From assembly GCA_039920305.1 (NCBI GenBank), contig JBDSEA010000210.1, positions 1-41,177 on the forward strand: a DNA stretch of 41,177 nucleotides, written 5' to 3'. Shown here in pieces: positions 8,208 to 17,273 of the stretch (position 1 is its first letter; every line of letters starts with the position of its first letter). This DNA is from DASRAJ01 sp039920305 (lineage in GTDB: Bacteria > Bacteroidota > Bacteroidia > Chitinophagales > UBA10324). A model generated the notes under the pieces. That model was not told the origin of the DNA. It searched no databases and worked only from the letters and a program-made list of their open reading frames with translations. Position numbers and translations under genes: made by a program.

Positions 8208-8906
8208 CTATAGCTCCTCTTCCAGATCCTGTATCGGCTCCTCGTTAAGCTCATCAGATTCGAAATCATCCCCGGCATCAAAATTATCCTCAGCGCTTTC
8301 TTCTTCAACCTCATCTTTTATCGCATCTCCATCCATCAAATCACCTTCCTCACCTTCAATAAATGCAAGGTCTTCTACATCAGGCTCACTATCGTTCCCG
8401 GCAAATGGCGAAGGATCATCGTCTTCATCATCATCCGCATCATCAGGTATTACAACATTACTTTTTGATGAATGGGGCGTATGGATTTCTTTTTTGAACG
8501 GAGAATTTCCCTGCGACCGGACCAGTACCGGGTACATAGCTGATAACTGCGCACTTCCTCCGATAGAGGTTAATTCAATAAGAAAAGATGCTTCAGGAGA
8601 GCCATGATATTCATAAATGAAATGCTGATGAGGATCGTCAATGAAAGCAACAATAGAAGGCAATGTCTCCACTTTGGATTTACCACGAGTTTTCACTTCC
8701 TGCTTCCTGATAACAGGATGAATCTGCCTGCCTTTTTGCCAGTTATCATTACTTGTGAAAAAAAATCCGCTTCCGGATGCTGGCAGATTATATGATGTCA
8801 GGATAACTTGCTGAAAATCATCAAATCCCTGCATAGGCTTAATCTCGATATCGCGAAAAATGCTGTCATCATCTTCATACAGCACTCTGAACTTTAGCAG
8901 TGGCAT
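8208..8906 (-). CDS. Plasmid pRiA4b ORF-3-like protein with acidic tail
   Basis: This 232-residue protein has two parts. Residues 1-~130 carry an alpha/beta fold with the opening LLKFRVLYEDDDSIFRDIEI and a FDDFQQVILTSYNL helix, as in the pRiA4b ORF-3 family (PF07929), which databases also call 'IS1096 element passenger TnpR family'. Residues ~150-232 are strikingly acidic (DDADDDEDDD at about 155-164, many D and E to the end), with almost no hydrophobic residues, so this tail is probably disordered. Its function is unknown. The family name suggests transposon origin, but no transposase or inverted repeat is nearby, and the gene behaves as a normal chromosomal gene of the phylum. Confidence 0.75.
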   Translation of the reverse strand: MPLLKFRVLYEDDDSIFRDIEIKPMQGFDDFQQVILTSYNLPASGSGFFFTSNDNWQKGRQIHPVIRKQEVKTRGKSKVETLPSIVAFIDDPHQHFIYEYHGSPEASFLIELTSIGGSAQLSAMYPVLVRSQGNSPFKKEIHTPHSSKSNVVIPDDADDDEDDDPSPFAGNDSEPDVEDLAFIEGEEGDLMDGDAIKDEVEEESAEDNFDAGDDFESDELNEEPIQDLEEEL

Positions 8907-8982
8907 AAAAATCTTTTACCGTTATACTTCAAAATCCACTTTAAATTATCTGTGCAAAGAAATCAAATGAAACCATGAAAAA

Positions 8983-10425
8983 CTATTTTGTTTCCGGAAA
9001 CCATCCGAGATCTTTTGCTTTATCCATCATATAATCATAGGCCTCTTCAAAATTATTTGCAATCTTACCGTCCAGGATTGCATCCCTTATTGCATCCTTA
9101 ATGATGCCGATTTCACGGGAAGGTGGCTTTCCAAAAGTTTTCATTATCAATTCACCGGTTACCGGAGGCTGCCAGTTTCGCATACGGTCTTTTTCCTCTA
9201 CCTCCTTCAGTTTCTCCCTCACGAGCATAAAATTCTCCAGATATCTCTTCACTTTCTTTTCATTCTTAGAGGTGATGTCCGACTCACTGAGCATCATCAG
9301 CTTGTCAATATCATCACCAGCTTCAAATAGTAATCTGCGGATGGCAGAATCAGTTACCTCATCCCTGCTCAGCACGATTGGGCGAAGGTGAAGAAATACC
9401 ATCTTTTGAACAAATCTCATTTTTTCATTCAGGGGAAGATGAAACTTTTGAAATATACGCGGTACTTTTTTTGATCCGACAACTTCATGGCTGTGAAATG
9501 TCCAGCCTTTTCCTTTCTCGAATTTTTTGGTGTCGGGTTTAGCAATATCATGGAGAAGGGCAGCCCATCGCAACCACAGATCATCGCTTTTGACTGCCAC
9601 GTTATCAAGCACCTGGAGGGTGTGATAAAAGTTATCCTTGTGTCCCTGACCTTCCAGCAACTCAACCCCATAAAGCTTTTCCAATTCGGGAAAAATAAGA
9701 TTAAGCAGGCCGGATTTAAACAGAAGATCAAAACCAACAGAGGGTTTTTCCGAAAGAATAATTTTGTTAAGCTCATCAACAATCCGCTCAGGGGAAATAA
9801 TCAGAATCCGCTCCCTGTTCTTTGTAATGGATTGAAACGTCCGGGGTTCAATCCTGAAATTTAATTGCGCCGCAAACCGAACAGCCCGCATCATCCGCAG
9901 AGGGTCATCAGTGAAGGTAATATCAGGATCAAGCGGAGTGCGAATTATTTTCTGGTCAATATCCCTGAGCCCGCTAAAAGCATCGAGTAACATTCCATAA
10001 TCATCCTGGTTTAAGCTTACAGCCAGAGCGTTGATGGTAAAATCCCGGCGCCTTAAATCATCTTCAAGTGTACCGTTCTCCACCACAGGCTTACGCGAAT
10101 CGGTCCTGTAAGATTCTTTACGCGCTCCGGCAAATTCCAGATGAAACGCGTTGCTCTTTAGTAATGCTGTTCCAAAATTTTTATAAACCACTTGGGAATT
10201 TTCAGCTTGAAGTTCTTTTGCAACAGCAGAAGCAAAATGAATACCTCCACCTACAACCATCACATCAATATCCTTTGAATCCCGTCCGAGCAATTTATCG
10301 CGCACATGGCCACCGATAATGTAAGCCCGCAACTTCATATCAGTTGCACAGCTGGCGATCACTCTGATGATTTTTTCTTCTTCATCAGAAACATGCAGGG
10401 GAATTAATTGCTTTATGATTTGCAT
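8983..10425 (-). CDS. cca: CCA-adding tRNA nucleotidyltransferase with HD domain
   Basis: This enzyme adds or repairs the 3'-CCA end of tRNAs. It is 480 residues from the ATG at 10423-10425. The class II nucleotidyltransferase head has IIGGHVRDKLLGR, the metal-binding DIDVMV (D-x-D), RRRDFTINALA and the R-x-x-R helix RMMRAVRFAAQL. The neck follows (ERIVDELNKIIL), then an HD domain with LLHDIAKP, where the His-Asp pair may give phosphatase or phosphodiesterase activity. The open frame runs upstream to 10575, but that extension overlaps the tRNA gene and encodes no conserved residues, so I use the internal ATG. A tRNA gene lies 114 bases upstream on the same strand. Confidence 0.93.
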   Translation of the reverse strand: MQIIKQLIPLHVSDEEEKIIRVIASCATDMKLRAYIIGGHVRDKLLGRDSKDIDVMVVGGGIHFASAVAKELQAENSQVVYKNFGTALLKSNAFHLEFAGARKESYRTDSRKPVVENGTLEDDLRRRDFTINALAVSLNQDDYGMLLDAFSGLRDIDQKIIRTPLDPDITFTDDPLRMMRAVRFAAQLNFRIEPRTFQSITKNRERILIISPERIVDELNKIILSEKPSVGFDLLFKSGLLNLIFPELEKLYGVELLEGQGHKDNFYHTLQVLDNVAVKSDDLWLRWAALLHDIAKPDTKKFEKGKGWTFHSHEVVGSKKVPRIFQKFHLPLNEKMRFVQKMVFLHLRPIVLSRDEVTDSAIRRLLFEAGDDIDKLMMLSESDITSKNEKKVKRYLENFMLVREKLKEVEEKDRMRNWQPPVTGELIMKTFGKPPSREIGIIKDAIRDAILDGKIANNFEEAYDYMMDKAKDLGWFPETK

Positions 10426-10539
10426 TTCTAAAGAAAAACAAAATGAAACTTTCTTCCTCAATACAAAGAAAGCCGGTAGCAAATCACCGAGCCGGATAAA
10501 TTTCAGTAATGATTTACAATCAACCATTAAGAAATTACG

Positions 10540-10613
10540 TAGCGAGAGAGAGACTTGAACTCTCGACCTCGGCATTATGAGTGCCGCGCTCTAGCCAGCT
10601 GAGCTACCTCGCC
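10540..10613 (-). tRNA. tRNA with CAU anticodon, probably elongator tRNA-Met
   Basis: A 74-base cloverleaf folds on the minus strand. The acceptor stem is GGCGAGG/TCTCGCT (with G-T pairs at 1-72 and 7-66). The D-arm is GCTC-AGCTGGCTA-GAGC. The anticodon arm is CGGCA-CTCATAA-TGCCG, with anticodon CAT. The T-arm is GAGAG-TTCAAGT-CTCTC, followed by discriminator A. The 3' CCA is not encoded. It is not initiator tRNA: there is no C1-A72 mismatch and no GGG/CCC in the anticodon stem. CAU could also be the lysidine-modified tRNA-Ile2, which sequence alone does not exclude. Confidence 0.9.
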
Positions 10614-10644
10614 AATTAACTACTGCAATCAGATTTAAGGAGGG

Positions 10645-10652
10645 CAAATATA
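10645..10652 (-). promoter_or_regulatory. -7 promoter box (TATATTTG) for the tRNA
   Basis: The minus strand reads TATATTTG, ending 31 bases before the tRNA 5' end. It is an exact -7 consensus match and is also the likely source of transcription into the CCA transferase gene. Confidence 0.55.
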
Positions 10653-10689
10653 ATTTGACGAAGACTAACCTTGTATCAGCAGATTGAAA

Positions 10690-11454
10690 TCATTTCTTCA
10701 GCACCTGGAAGCTGGAATAAAAGCTATTGCCGGCTGTTTTTAAGAGGATAAAATAAATGCCATCCTTCAGCTCTTTTACATCAATCGATTCAGTACTATA
10801 ACCTTTTTTCATTTCAATGGATCGGCTCCGGCAAATATTTCCTGAAGAATTGATTATGGAAATTGATAACAGCCCCGGTTCAGGTAAATAATATGAGATA
10901 ATCATTTCATCATCTGCCGGATTAGGAAAAACTTTTACCTGAGAAAAATTAATTCCTGAATCATACAAGGAAATGCCGGTCGCCAGTTCCACATCCAGAA
11001 AATAAGTTGTAACGGTATCAGGAACAAAACCCGCCGGCGCGCCTGCAGTATCGGAAATATAAGTTGTCACAAATACCTTAAGGGGATGAATGCCGGTGTC
11101 TGAAGTGTCAGCATTCCCAATAATCGCTACGCAACCGTTGCTTCCTCCTGGTACTGAACAATTAGCCGTGTTACATGCATAGTTAAAGGAAGGCGGCAAA
11201 CCCTGAACGCTGTCAATGAGTAGTGAATCAATTACTATCGGAATAACATACTGTCCAAAGATTACTGAAGTATCATGGGGCAACCGGAAATAAATTACCT
11301 GCTGATAGGGTATGCCCACAAAAGCCATATCCAATGTGTCAGGGGTAATACCCGGGACGGTATCATTATTTGGCGTACAGGCCTGGCCCATGGTGAAAAA
11401 TGAAACCACACTGAGACTGAAAAAGAAAATGATGGAGGGAAGAAGTTTTTTCAT
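10690..11454 (-). CDS. Type IX secreted hypothetical protein (Por sorting domain)
   Basis: This is a 254-residue exported protein. A signal peptide (residues 1-~24, ending FTMGQA) is followed by a ~145-residue region of beta character with few charged residues. It contains four cysteines in two close pairs or singles (ACTPN; YACNTANCSVPGGSNGC), which may form disulphides. From about residue 172, VFPNPADDEMIISYYL begins a type A C-terminal sorting domain with the usual S-I-S-I-x-N-x-x-G, L-x-D-G-I-Y-F-I and basic end (QVLKK). Such domains direct export through PorU-dependent type IX secretion and are then removed. The cargo region matches no family I know. It is divergent from the large secreted protein gene at 11590. 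Confidence 0.85.
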   Translation of the reverse strand: MKKLLPSIIFFFSLSVVSFFTMGQACTPNNDTVPGITPDTLDMAFVGIPYQQVIYFRLPHDTSVIFGQYVIPIVIDSLLIDSVQGLPPSFNYACNTANCSVPGGSNGCVAIIGNADTSDTGIHPLKVFVTTYISDTAGAPAGFVPDTVTTYFLDVELATGISLYDSGINFSQVKVFPNPADDEMIISYYLPEPGLLSISIINSSGNICRSRSIEMKKGYSTESIDVKELKDGIYFILLKTAGNSFYSSFQVLKK

Positions 11455-11589
11455 AGCGAACTAAATCTTAATTCTAAAGCATGGATTGCTGATTCCTTGC
11501 AACAATGTTAGAAAAATTTCCGTTGCCGGTATTTTTCGAATAAAAAATTACATTTACTGAGATTAATCGTCCACTCAAAAATCCCTCTT

Positions 11590-14500
11590 ATGAAAAAAAT
11601 TTTCCTTTCCGTTCTTATCATTATATTTTACACAATAGCCTCTCATGCAACTGTTCGAACGGCGTCAGTTACCGGTAACTGGAACAGCAGTACCACATGG
11701 GGTGGAACTGTTCCTGCGGCCAATGACGACATCATGATTAATAGCGGGATAACTGTAACCATCAATATAAATCCCGTCAACATCAACAATGTGACCATCA
11801 ATGGCATCCTGCAGTGGGATGCAACAGGCACAGCAAGAACCTGGACGGTAGCAGGAACCTTTACAATTAATGCGGCCGGCACTTTCCGATGTGCCTCACC
11901 CGGTACAGCCACCACACATACACTGAATTATAACGGCAGCTCTTTCAACAACAACGGTACATTCTCTATGGTGAACAGCGCTAACAAGTGCAACGTAGTG
12001 ATTGGTGGGAACGCAGCACAAACAATGGGAGGAACCAATTTATATGCGTTTAACAAGCTCACATTAAATAATACCAGTGGTAAATTTCAGATTGACTACG
12101 CTGATACATTTACACCTTCAGAACTTAATCCGACAAAATTTAATGTCGGATTCACCACAGCCGATTCCCTGTTAGTCAAGCAAGGCTTACTGATTGTTTG
12201 CGCAATGGATAATGCAAGCTATGTTTCAACTGTTGCTAACCTGAGGATTGGAAGCAGCACTTCAAAAATTTCTTCTTCGGTAAATGCATTCAGCGGAGTT
12301 GCCACCATTACCATGAATACATGCCTGATAGTGAATGATGCTACCAACGTAAATGTATCTCTTAACATCAGCGGATCCTTTACATCACCTGACATGACTC
12401 ATGCAAACAGCGCCATTGCATTTGCTTTACTGGGTCCGAATTGCCAGGGTGGCGCGAACAGCTTTACAAAATGTGAGGTAGGCGGAGATATGAATATTCC
12501 GGATCTCTTTGGATTTGTAGGAAATGCAAAGCTTTATGGAGGTGTGGAACCAAAGAAGCCTGTTTTTAAAATGAATGGAAATGTTTACTGGCAGTATAGC
12601 AAAAGCCATTCAATTGATATTCCTTTTACTTCCCAGGATATTACAATCAAAACCTTTTTCTTTGGCTTGTTTGATTCGCAGGGAACTCACCCTGTGATGC
12701 AGTTAAGCGGAAACAGTGTAACACCTTACATATTCGATATTCCATTCCATGTTTTTGATGCTCCTATACAAACTTCCAATCCTCCCGGAAGCACGATCAT
12801 TGCACAGATTTCAGAGAGCGCTGCTGACTGGGATGTTTATGGCAATTATTCAATTGTGAGCGGAGCTGGACTTGCTGTGCATTCTGATGATACGCTAACC
12901 ATTGCTGACGATGCGAGCCTGCACATACAAAGTGGGGGTGAAATTGCGGGCTCTGAAACCGAAACCGATCCGGCCGGTTACATACCATTGAACGGGCCGC
13001 AGCTTAACCTTGCTCCCAATGCAAATATTTATATTGAAAATATCATGGGTTTTGGGAAAGGTAAACTCCCGGATTCGCTTGCTGATGTTTCAATTAAAAA
13101 CAGGACCGCAGACCTCGACTGGAATTTGAGTGAGGCAAGTACAGCAGGAAAAATTGTTTATGCTGCAACCGCTTCGCAAACCATTACTGACCGCAAATAC
13201 AATAATTTAACCACGAGCGGGAGCGGAACCAAAACAATGGGGGGTGCTATCACTGTAAATGGAATCACCATTATTGGCGGATCCACAACCATTGCGAATG
13301 GTGGCTACAATGCAACCACCAAGGGGCAGGTGACCAATAATGGAAAACATACAGGTACGGGTAGAATAATTATCGGAGGAACAGTACTCCAGGGATTGAA
13401 TGGTTCGGGAAATGACTGGGGTAATATTGAACTTAACAATGCTGCGGGTGCCTCAGCCTATCAAAATGTTACCACGTCCGGAAAAGTAACCTTCACCAAT
13501 GGAATTCTTAACACCAGCAAACTTGCAAAACTTAAGCTGACTCTTACCGGAAGTATCAGCGGAGGAAGTGCACTCTCCTGTGTTTATGGACCCATGGATA
13601 AGACCACCAATAACTCATCGCTCTTTCTTTTCCCTGTTGGAAAAGGCGGGAACTACCGGCCCCTTTCCTTTACTTCCAATGCAGCTTCTTCCACCACATT
13701 TACTGCCGAATATTTCGCTGCAGCATTCAGCAATACAACAAGCTTTCAGCCGCCCATCACTTCTGTGAATTCTCATTCATACTGGACGCTCAATCATCCC
13801 GGTGTAAATATTTCGGTCACGCTTGTATGGGGAACATCTGAATCGCTTGCTGATCTTAATGGATTAACCGTTGCTGCATTTACAGGATCTGCCTGGACAA
13901 ATGCCGGGGTAGGCGCTGTAACAGGAACAACATCATCCGGCACTGTAACATCTGATCCTGTCGTTTCATATACAACATTTACCCTGGGTGAAGCGAATAC
14001 CATTACTACAAATGCAGTTACCGGATCACCATTTTGTCCTGAGGAAACCATCAATGTCCCGTTCACATCCACTGGAACATTTAATTCAGGGAATGTTTAC
14101 ACGGCTCAACTCTCAGATAAAACAGGAAGTTTTTCATCACCTGCCAGCATTGGTACCCTAAACAGCATTGCTAACTCAGGAATTGTGGCCGGAACAATTC
14201 CATCAAAGCCAGCAGATGCAACCAAATACAGGGTGCGAATCATCAGCTCATCTCCGGCTGTAACAGGAACTGACAATGGAACCAGCTTCGAAATTATTGG
14301 CTGCAATAAGGCAACAGGATTGGCATCATCAAATTTGACATCATCATCAGCAACAATAACCTGGTCAACAGTTTCCTGCGCCGTGAAGTACAAGATACAA
14401 TATCGGGTTCAGGGAAGCGCTTCATGGACAAATAAATACTCCGCTTCCGGAACCTACAGTATCACAGGCTTAGCAGCAAACACAATTTATGAATGGAGGA

Positions 14501-14850
14501 TTCAAACGTATTGCTCAGCAAGCGGCTCATCGGAGTCTGGTACAACTGCCATTCAAACCTTTACCACAACACTAAGGCTGCCTTCAGCAATTTCAGCAAA
14601 CCTCAACATAAATATGTACCCCAATCCTGCCTCTGACGAAGTTCAATTAATTTTCAATTCGTCAAGCTATGCTGAATGGAGCTTAAAAGTGTTTAATGCT
14701 GTTGGTAAGAAAATGCTGGAAGATAAAATTTCAATATCAGACGGAAACCATCAATTCTCATTAGATATCACATCGCTTTCATCAGGAATTTATTTTGTGG
14801 AAGTTACTAGTGGCATTGACGGTTTTATTCAGAAGCTTGTGAAGGAATAG
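11590..14850 (+). CDS. Large type IX secreted surface protein with FN3 domain
   Basis: This 1086-residue extracellular protein begins with a signal peptide (residues 1-~20, cleavage after SHA). Residues ~25-110 (SVTGNWNSSTTWGGTVPAAN... DDIMINSGITVTIN) have the G-x-W ... TW-x-G ... P-x-x-x-D-x-x-x-I pattern of beta-helix/G8-like 'decoration' modules common in Bacteroidota surface proteins. A long Gly/Ser/Thr/Asn-rich beta region follows, with further G-x-x-T repeats. A fibronectin type III domain spans about 905-995 (TSSSATITWSTV ... YEWRIQTYC). The end, from about 1005 (MYPNPASDEVQLIF), is a type A sorting domain finishing VKE. No catalytic motif is visible, and an adhesin or matrix role is an inference from architecture. 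It is divergent from another type IX cargo gene. Confidence 0.88.
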   Translation: MKKIFLSVLIIIFYTIASHATVRTASVTGNWNSSTTWGGTVPAANDDIMINSGITVTININPVNINNVTINGILQWDATGTARTWTVAGTFTINAAGTFRCASPGTATTHTLNYNGSSFNNNGTFSMVNSANKCNVVIGGNAAQTMGGTNLYAFNKLTLNNTSGKFQIDYADTFTPSELNPTKFNVGFTTADSLLVKQGLLIVCAMDNASYVSTVANLRIGSSTSKISSSVNAFSGVATITMNTCLIVNDATNVNVSLNISGSFTSPDMTHANSAIAFALLGPNCQGGANSFTKCEVGGDMNIPDLFGFVGNAKLYGGVEPKKPVFKMNGNVYWQYSKSHSIDIPFTSQDITIKTFFFGLFDSQGTHPVMQLSGNSVTPYIFDIPFHVFDAPIQTSNPPGSTIIAQISESAADWDVYGNYSIVSGAGLAVHSDDTLTIADDASLHIQSGGEIAGSETETDPAGYIPLNGPQLNLAPNANIYIENIMGFGKGKLPDSLADVSIKNRTADLDWNLSEASTAGKIVYAATASQTITDRKYNNLTTSGSGTKTMGGAITVNGITIIGGSTTIANGGYNATTKGQVTNNGKHTGTGRIIIGGTVLQGLNGSGNDWGNIELNNAAGASAYQNVTTSGKVTFTNGILNTSKLAKLKLTLTGSISGGSALSCVYGPMDKTTNNSSLFLFPVGKGGNYRPLSFTSNAASSTTFTAEYFAAAFSNTTSFQPPITSVNSHSYWTLNHPGVNISVTLVWGTSESLADLNGLTVAAFTGSAWTNAGVGAVTGTTSSGTVTSDPVVSYTTFTLGEANTITTNAVTGSPFCPEETINVPFTSTGTFNSGNVYTAQLSDKTGSFSSPASIGTLNSIANSGIVAGTIPSKPADATKYRVRIISSSPAVTGTDNGTSFEIIGCNKATGLASSNLTSSSATITWSTVSCAVKYKIQYRVQGSASWTNKYSASGTYSITGLAANTIYEWRIQTYCSASGSSESGTTAIQTFTTTLRLPSAISANLNINMYPNPASDEVQLIFNSSSYAEWSLKVFNAVGKKMLEDKISISDGNHQFSLDITSLSSGIYFVEVTSGIDGFIQKLVKE

Positions 14851-14943
14851 CCAGGATGTGGATTGAAGATGGCGGGCGACCCGGAATAAAGTTGTAGAAG
14901 ATAAATGTAGAGAACAAAGATGAAATACGGTCAATTTTCCGAT

Positions 14944-15543
14944 TTAGATCCTGATCTTTTCATTTGGGATTTCTATTCCAAGCTTTTTCAATTCCCTGAC
15001 AAGTCTGCTCACGGGCAATCCCATCACATTGTAAAAGCATCCATTGATTTTTTCAATACCCACGTAACCGATCCAGTCCTGAATACCGTAAGCACCTGCT
15101 TTGTCCAGTGGCTGAAACTTATTTATATAAAACTCAATCATCTCAGCACTTAATACCCTGAAGGTAACTTTCGTAAGCTCTGAAAATGTGGTTTGCTTCT
15201 CGCACGTCTTCAGGGTAACTCCTGTTATCACATCGTGTACCCTACCTGAAAGTGTACGAAGCATTTGCTTCGCATCATCAATGCTGGCTGGTTTTCCAAG
15301 AATGCGGTTCTTCAGAAAAACAAGTGAATCCGCAGCAATGAGCACCTCATCGGGTTTTAAGAATGCACCTGCCGCATCTGCTTTTTTATTAGATAGAAAA
15401 GCAGGCACCTTTCGCGATGGCATGTCTTGCGGATAAGTTTCTTCCACTTCAGGCACCACGACTTTAAATTCGATTCCGAGAGCGTGAAGAAGCTCCTGCC
15501 TTCGTGGCGACTGAGATGCAAGAATGATTTTTACAGGTGACAA
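14944..15543 (-). CDS. maf: Maf-family nucleoside triphosphate pyrophosphatase
   Basis: Maf proteins hydrolyse non-canonical or pyrimidine nucleoside triphosphates to monophosphates and pyrophosphate, protecting the nucleotide pool. This 199-residue protein starts with the signature ILASQSPRRQELL (residues 6-18) and continues with EETYPQ, the catalytic-loop segment IAADSLVFL, the LSGRVHDVITGVTL block and DKAGAYGIQDWIG near the C-terminus. These identify the dTTPase/UTPase-like (YhdE) branch. Start ATG 15541-15543. It is divergent from mqnD. In many Bacteroidota maf sits beside KdsC- and UbiA-type genes; here those are about 18 kb away. Confidence 0.95.
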   Translation of the reverse strand: MSPVKIILASQSPRRQELLHALGIEFKVVVPEVEETYPQDMPSRKVPAFLSNKKADAAGAFLKPDEVLIAADSLVFLKNRILGKPASIDDAKQMLRTLSGRVHDVITGVTLKTCEKQTTFSELTKVTFRVLSAEMIEFYINKFQPLDKAGAYGIQDWIGYVGIEKINGCFYNVMGLPVSRLVRELKKLGIEIPNEKIRI

Positions 15544-15623
15544 GCTGAAGAGATTATTTAAAGATAATGGTTTGCTCCCCCATGAAATGTGAGCTATGCT
15601 GCCGGTGCAAATTACACAGCGAG

Positions 15624-15631
15624 TATTTTTG
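15624..15631 (+). promoter_or_regulatory. -7 promoter box (TATTTTTG) for mqnD
   Basis: This is an exact TAnnTTTG match with only four bases between it and the mqnD ATG. Transcription would begin at or next to the start codon, giving a leaderless message. No -33 TTG is visible. Confidence 0.5.
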
Positions 15632-15635
15632 AATC

Positions 15636-16457
15636 ATGAAATTCACTGTCGGCTTCTCCCCATGCCCCAATGATACCTTTATTTTCTATGCACTTCTCCT
15701 TCATAAAATCAATACTTCCGGATTAGAATTCGAGCCTGTAATGGAAGATGTAGAAACCCTGAACAGAAAAGCTTTTAAGACTGAGCTTGATATTACAAAA
15801 ATGAGTTTTGCTGCTTACAAGCTTGTTCAGGATCAATACCAGTTGCTCGATGCGGGAAGTGCGCTCGGTTATAAGTGCGGACCCATCCTCATATCGAAAA
15901 GAAGGATTGCAGAGGCAGAACTTAATAGTTGTTCAGTAGCTATTCCCGGCCGGAATACGACGGCTAATTTTCTGTTGAGCTTTTTCTTTCCATCACTAAA
16001 GGAGAAAAAAGAAATGATTTTTTCCTCTGTAGAAGACTCAGTGCTTAATGAGCAAGCAGACCTCGGCGTGATCATTCATGAAAACCGGTTTACCTATGAA
16101 AAGAAGGGATTAAGAAAAGTTGCAGATCTGGGTGAGTTATGGGAAGAAAAAACAAAGTTTCCCATACCGCTTGGTGGAATTTTTCTTAAATCAACCATGA
16201 GTTCAGAAATTGCCCGAAAGATTGATAGCATTATTCGGGACAGCGTAACATATGCTTTTGACCATCCGGAAGAGGCCATAGAATTTGTGAAGAAGCATTC
16301 ACAGGAGATGGATGAAGAGGTGATGTGGCAGCACATCAGGTTATATGTAAACGATTACACGATTTCACTGGGTAAAACCGGTAAAGCGGCAGTGAATGAA
16401 TTTCTTGCAATAGCTGATAATGATAATACCACGGCTTTAGATCAAAGCCTGTTGTGA
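15636..16457 (+). CDS. mqnD: 1,4-dihydroxy-6-naphthoate synthase (futalosine pathway)
   Basis: MqnD converts cyclic dehypoxanthinyl futalosine to 1,4-dihydroxy-6-naphthoate, a late step of the futalosine route to menaquinone. The 273-residue sequence has the periplasmic-binding-protein-like fold of the family, with the diagnostic N-terminus FSPCPNDTFIFYAL (residues 7-20), DITKMSFAAY, GYKCGPIL, PGRNTTANFL (104-113) and IHENRFTY with the expected catalytic His148. The start ATG at 15636 is fixed by the conserved N-terminus; no other start lies before FSPCPNDTF. A partner enzyme, mqnB, lies 3.5 kb downstream on the other strand. Confidence 0.95.
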   Translation: MKFTVGFSPCPNDTFIFYALLLHKINTSGLEFEPVMEDVETLNRKAFKTELDITKMSFAAYKLVQDQYQLLDAGSALGYKCGPILISKRRIAEAELNSCSVAIPGRNTTANFLLSFFFPSLKEKKEMIFSSVEDSVLNEQADLGVIIHENRFTYEKKGLRKVADLGELWEEKTKFPIPLGGIFLKSTMSSEIARKIDSIIRDSVTYAFDHPEEAIEFVKKHSQEMDEEVMWQHIRLYVNDYTISLGKTGKAAVNEFLAIADNDNTTALDQSLL

Positions 16458-16506
16458 GAGTGTATCCCATTGCAATCACGTCTATTTATTTACCCCTGCA
16501 CTCTTT

Positions 16507-16514
16507 TATCTTTG
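16507..16514 (+). promoter_or_regulatory. -7 promoter box (TATCTTTG) for the glycosyltransferase
   Basis: This is an exact match to TAnnTTTG, ending six bases before ATG 16521. It lies inside the extended open frame from 16470 and so supports the later start. Confidence 0.5.
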
Positions 16515-16520
16515 CCGGAA

Positions 16521-17273
16521 ATGCTTAACGGCAAAAAAATCATCGTGGTGTTACCTGCATATAATGCAGCGCCAACCCTTGAACAAACCTACCGCGAGAT
16601 ACCTTTTGACATTGTTGATGAGGTAGTATTGGTTGATGATGCAAGCCGTGATGAAACTGCAAAAATTGCAGCACAACTGGGTATTCACCATGTAATTATT
16701 CATGAAAAAAATAAGGGCTATGGGGGTAACCAGAAAAGCTGCTATGACAGGGCACTGACGCTTGGTGCTGATATTGTTATCATGCTTCATCCCGATTACC
16801 AGTATACGCCCAGGCTAATACCCGCTATGGCTTCCGTGATTGCCAATGAGGTATATCCGGTTGTACTCTGCTCCCGCATTCTCGGAGGCGGCGCTCGCAG
16901 AGGAGGAATGCCGCTTTATAAATATGTATCCAACCGTCTGCTCACTTTAACACAAAATCTGCTGATTGGTCAAAAACTTTCGGAATATCATACCGGTTAC
17001 CGGGCATTTTCGAGGCTGGTGCTGCAATCCATTAACTACCATCAAAATTCTGATGATTTTGTTTTTGATAATCAAATGCTCTCACAGATTTTTATGGCAG
17101 GCTTCGAAATTGCTGAAATCACCTGCCCTACTAAATATTTTCAGGAAGCTTCCTCCATCAACTTCAGCCGCAGTATGATTTATGGTTTTGGTGTGCTGGG
17201 TACGAGTATAAAACATTTTATGCATCAAAAAAACCTGAAGCGATTTAAGGAATATGACAGGAAACAATACTGA
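16521..17273 (+). CDS. Family 2 glycosyltransferase (dolichyl-phosphate-mannose-synthase-like)
   Basis: This is a 250-residue inverting GT-A glycosyltransferase. The nucleotide-sugar domain opens with KIIVVLPAYNAAPTLEQTY, followed by EVVLVDDASRDET (metal/nucleotide-binding D-D), NKGYGGNQKSCYDRAL, and the D-x-D-equivalent MLHPDYQYTP. A late acceptor region contains YHTGYRAFSR. This order matches DPM1/DPG-synthase-like GT2 enzymes, which load a sugar on a polyprenyl phosphate. No C-terminal membrane anchor is seen, so it is probably a peripheral membrane enzyme. The open frame extends to TTG 16470, but a -7 box at 16507-16514 and the family N-terminus favour ATG 16521. The sugar and acceptor are unknown. 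Confidence 0.9.
   Translation: MLNGKKIIVVLPAYNAAPTLEQTYREIPFDIVDEVVLVDDASRDETAKIAAQLGIHHVIIHEKNKGYGGNQKSCYDRALTLGADIVIMLHPDYQYTPRLIPAMASVIANEVYPVVLCSRILGGGARRGGMPLYKYVSNRLLTLTQNLLIGQKLSEYHTGYRAFSRLVLQSINYHQNSDDFVFDNQMLSQIFMAGFEIAEITCPTKYFQEASSINFSRSMIYGFGVLGTSIKHFMHQKNLKRFKEYDRKQY

Noticed and set aside
8203..8607. 134-codon Ser-rich open frame on the plus strand
   Set aside because: It is the complement of the acidic tail of the pRiA4b ORF-3-like gene; GAT/GAA-rich codons read as Ser-rich on the other strand.
8208..8906. Mobile-element origin suggested by the 'IS1096 passenger TnpR' family name
   Set aside because: I see no transposase, terminal inverted repeat or target duplication around it. 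The name alone is not evidence.
10426..10575. 50-residue N-terminal extension of the CCA transferase
   Set aside because: It overlaps the tRNA gene (10540-10613) and encodes no family sequence. The conserved protein starts at ATG 10425.
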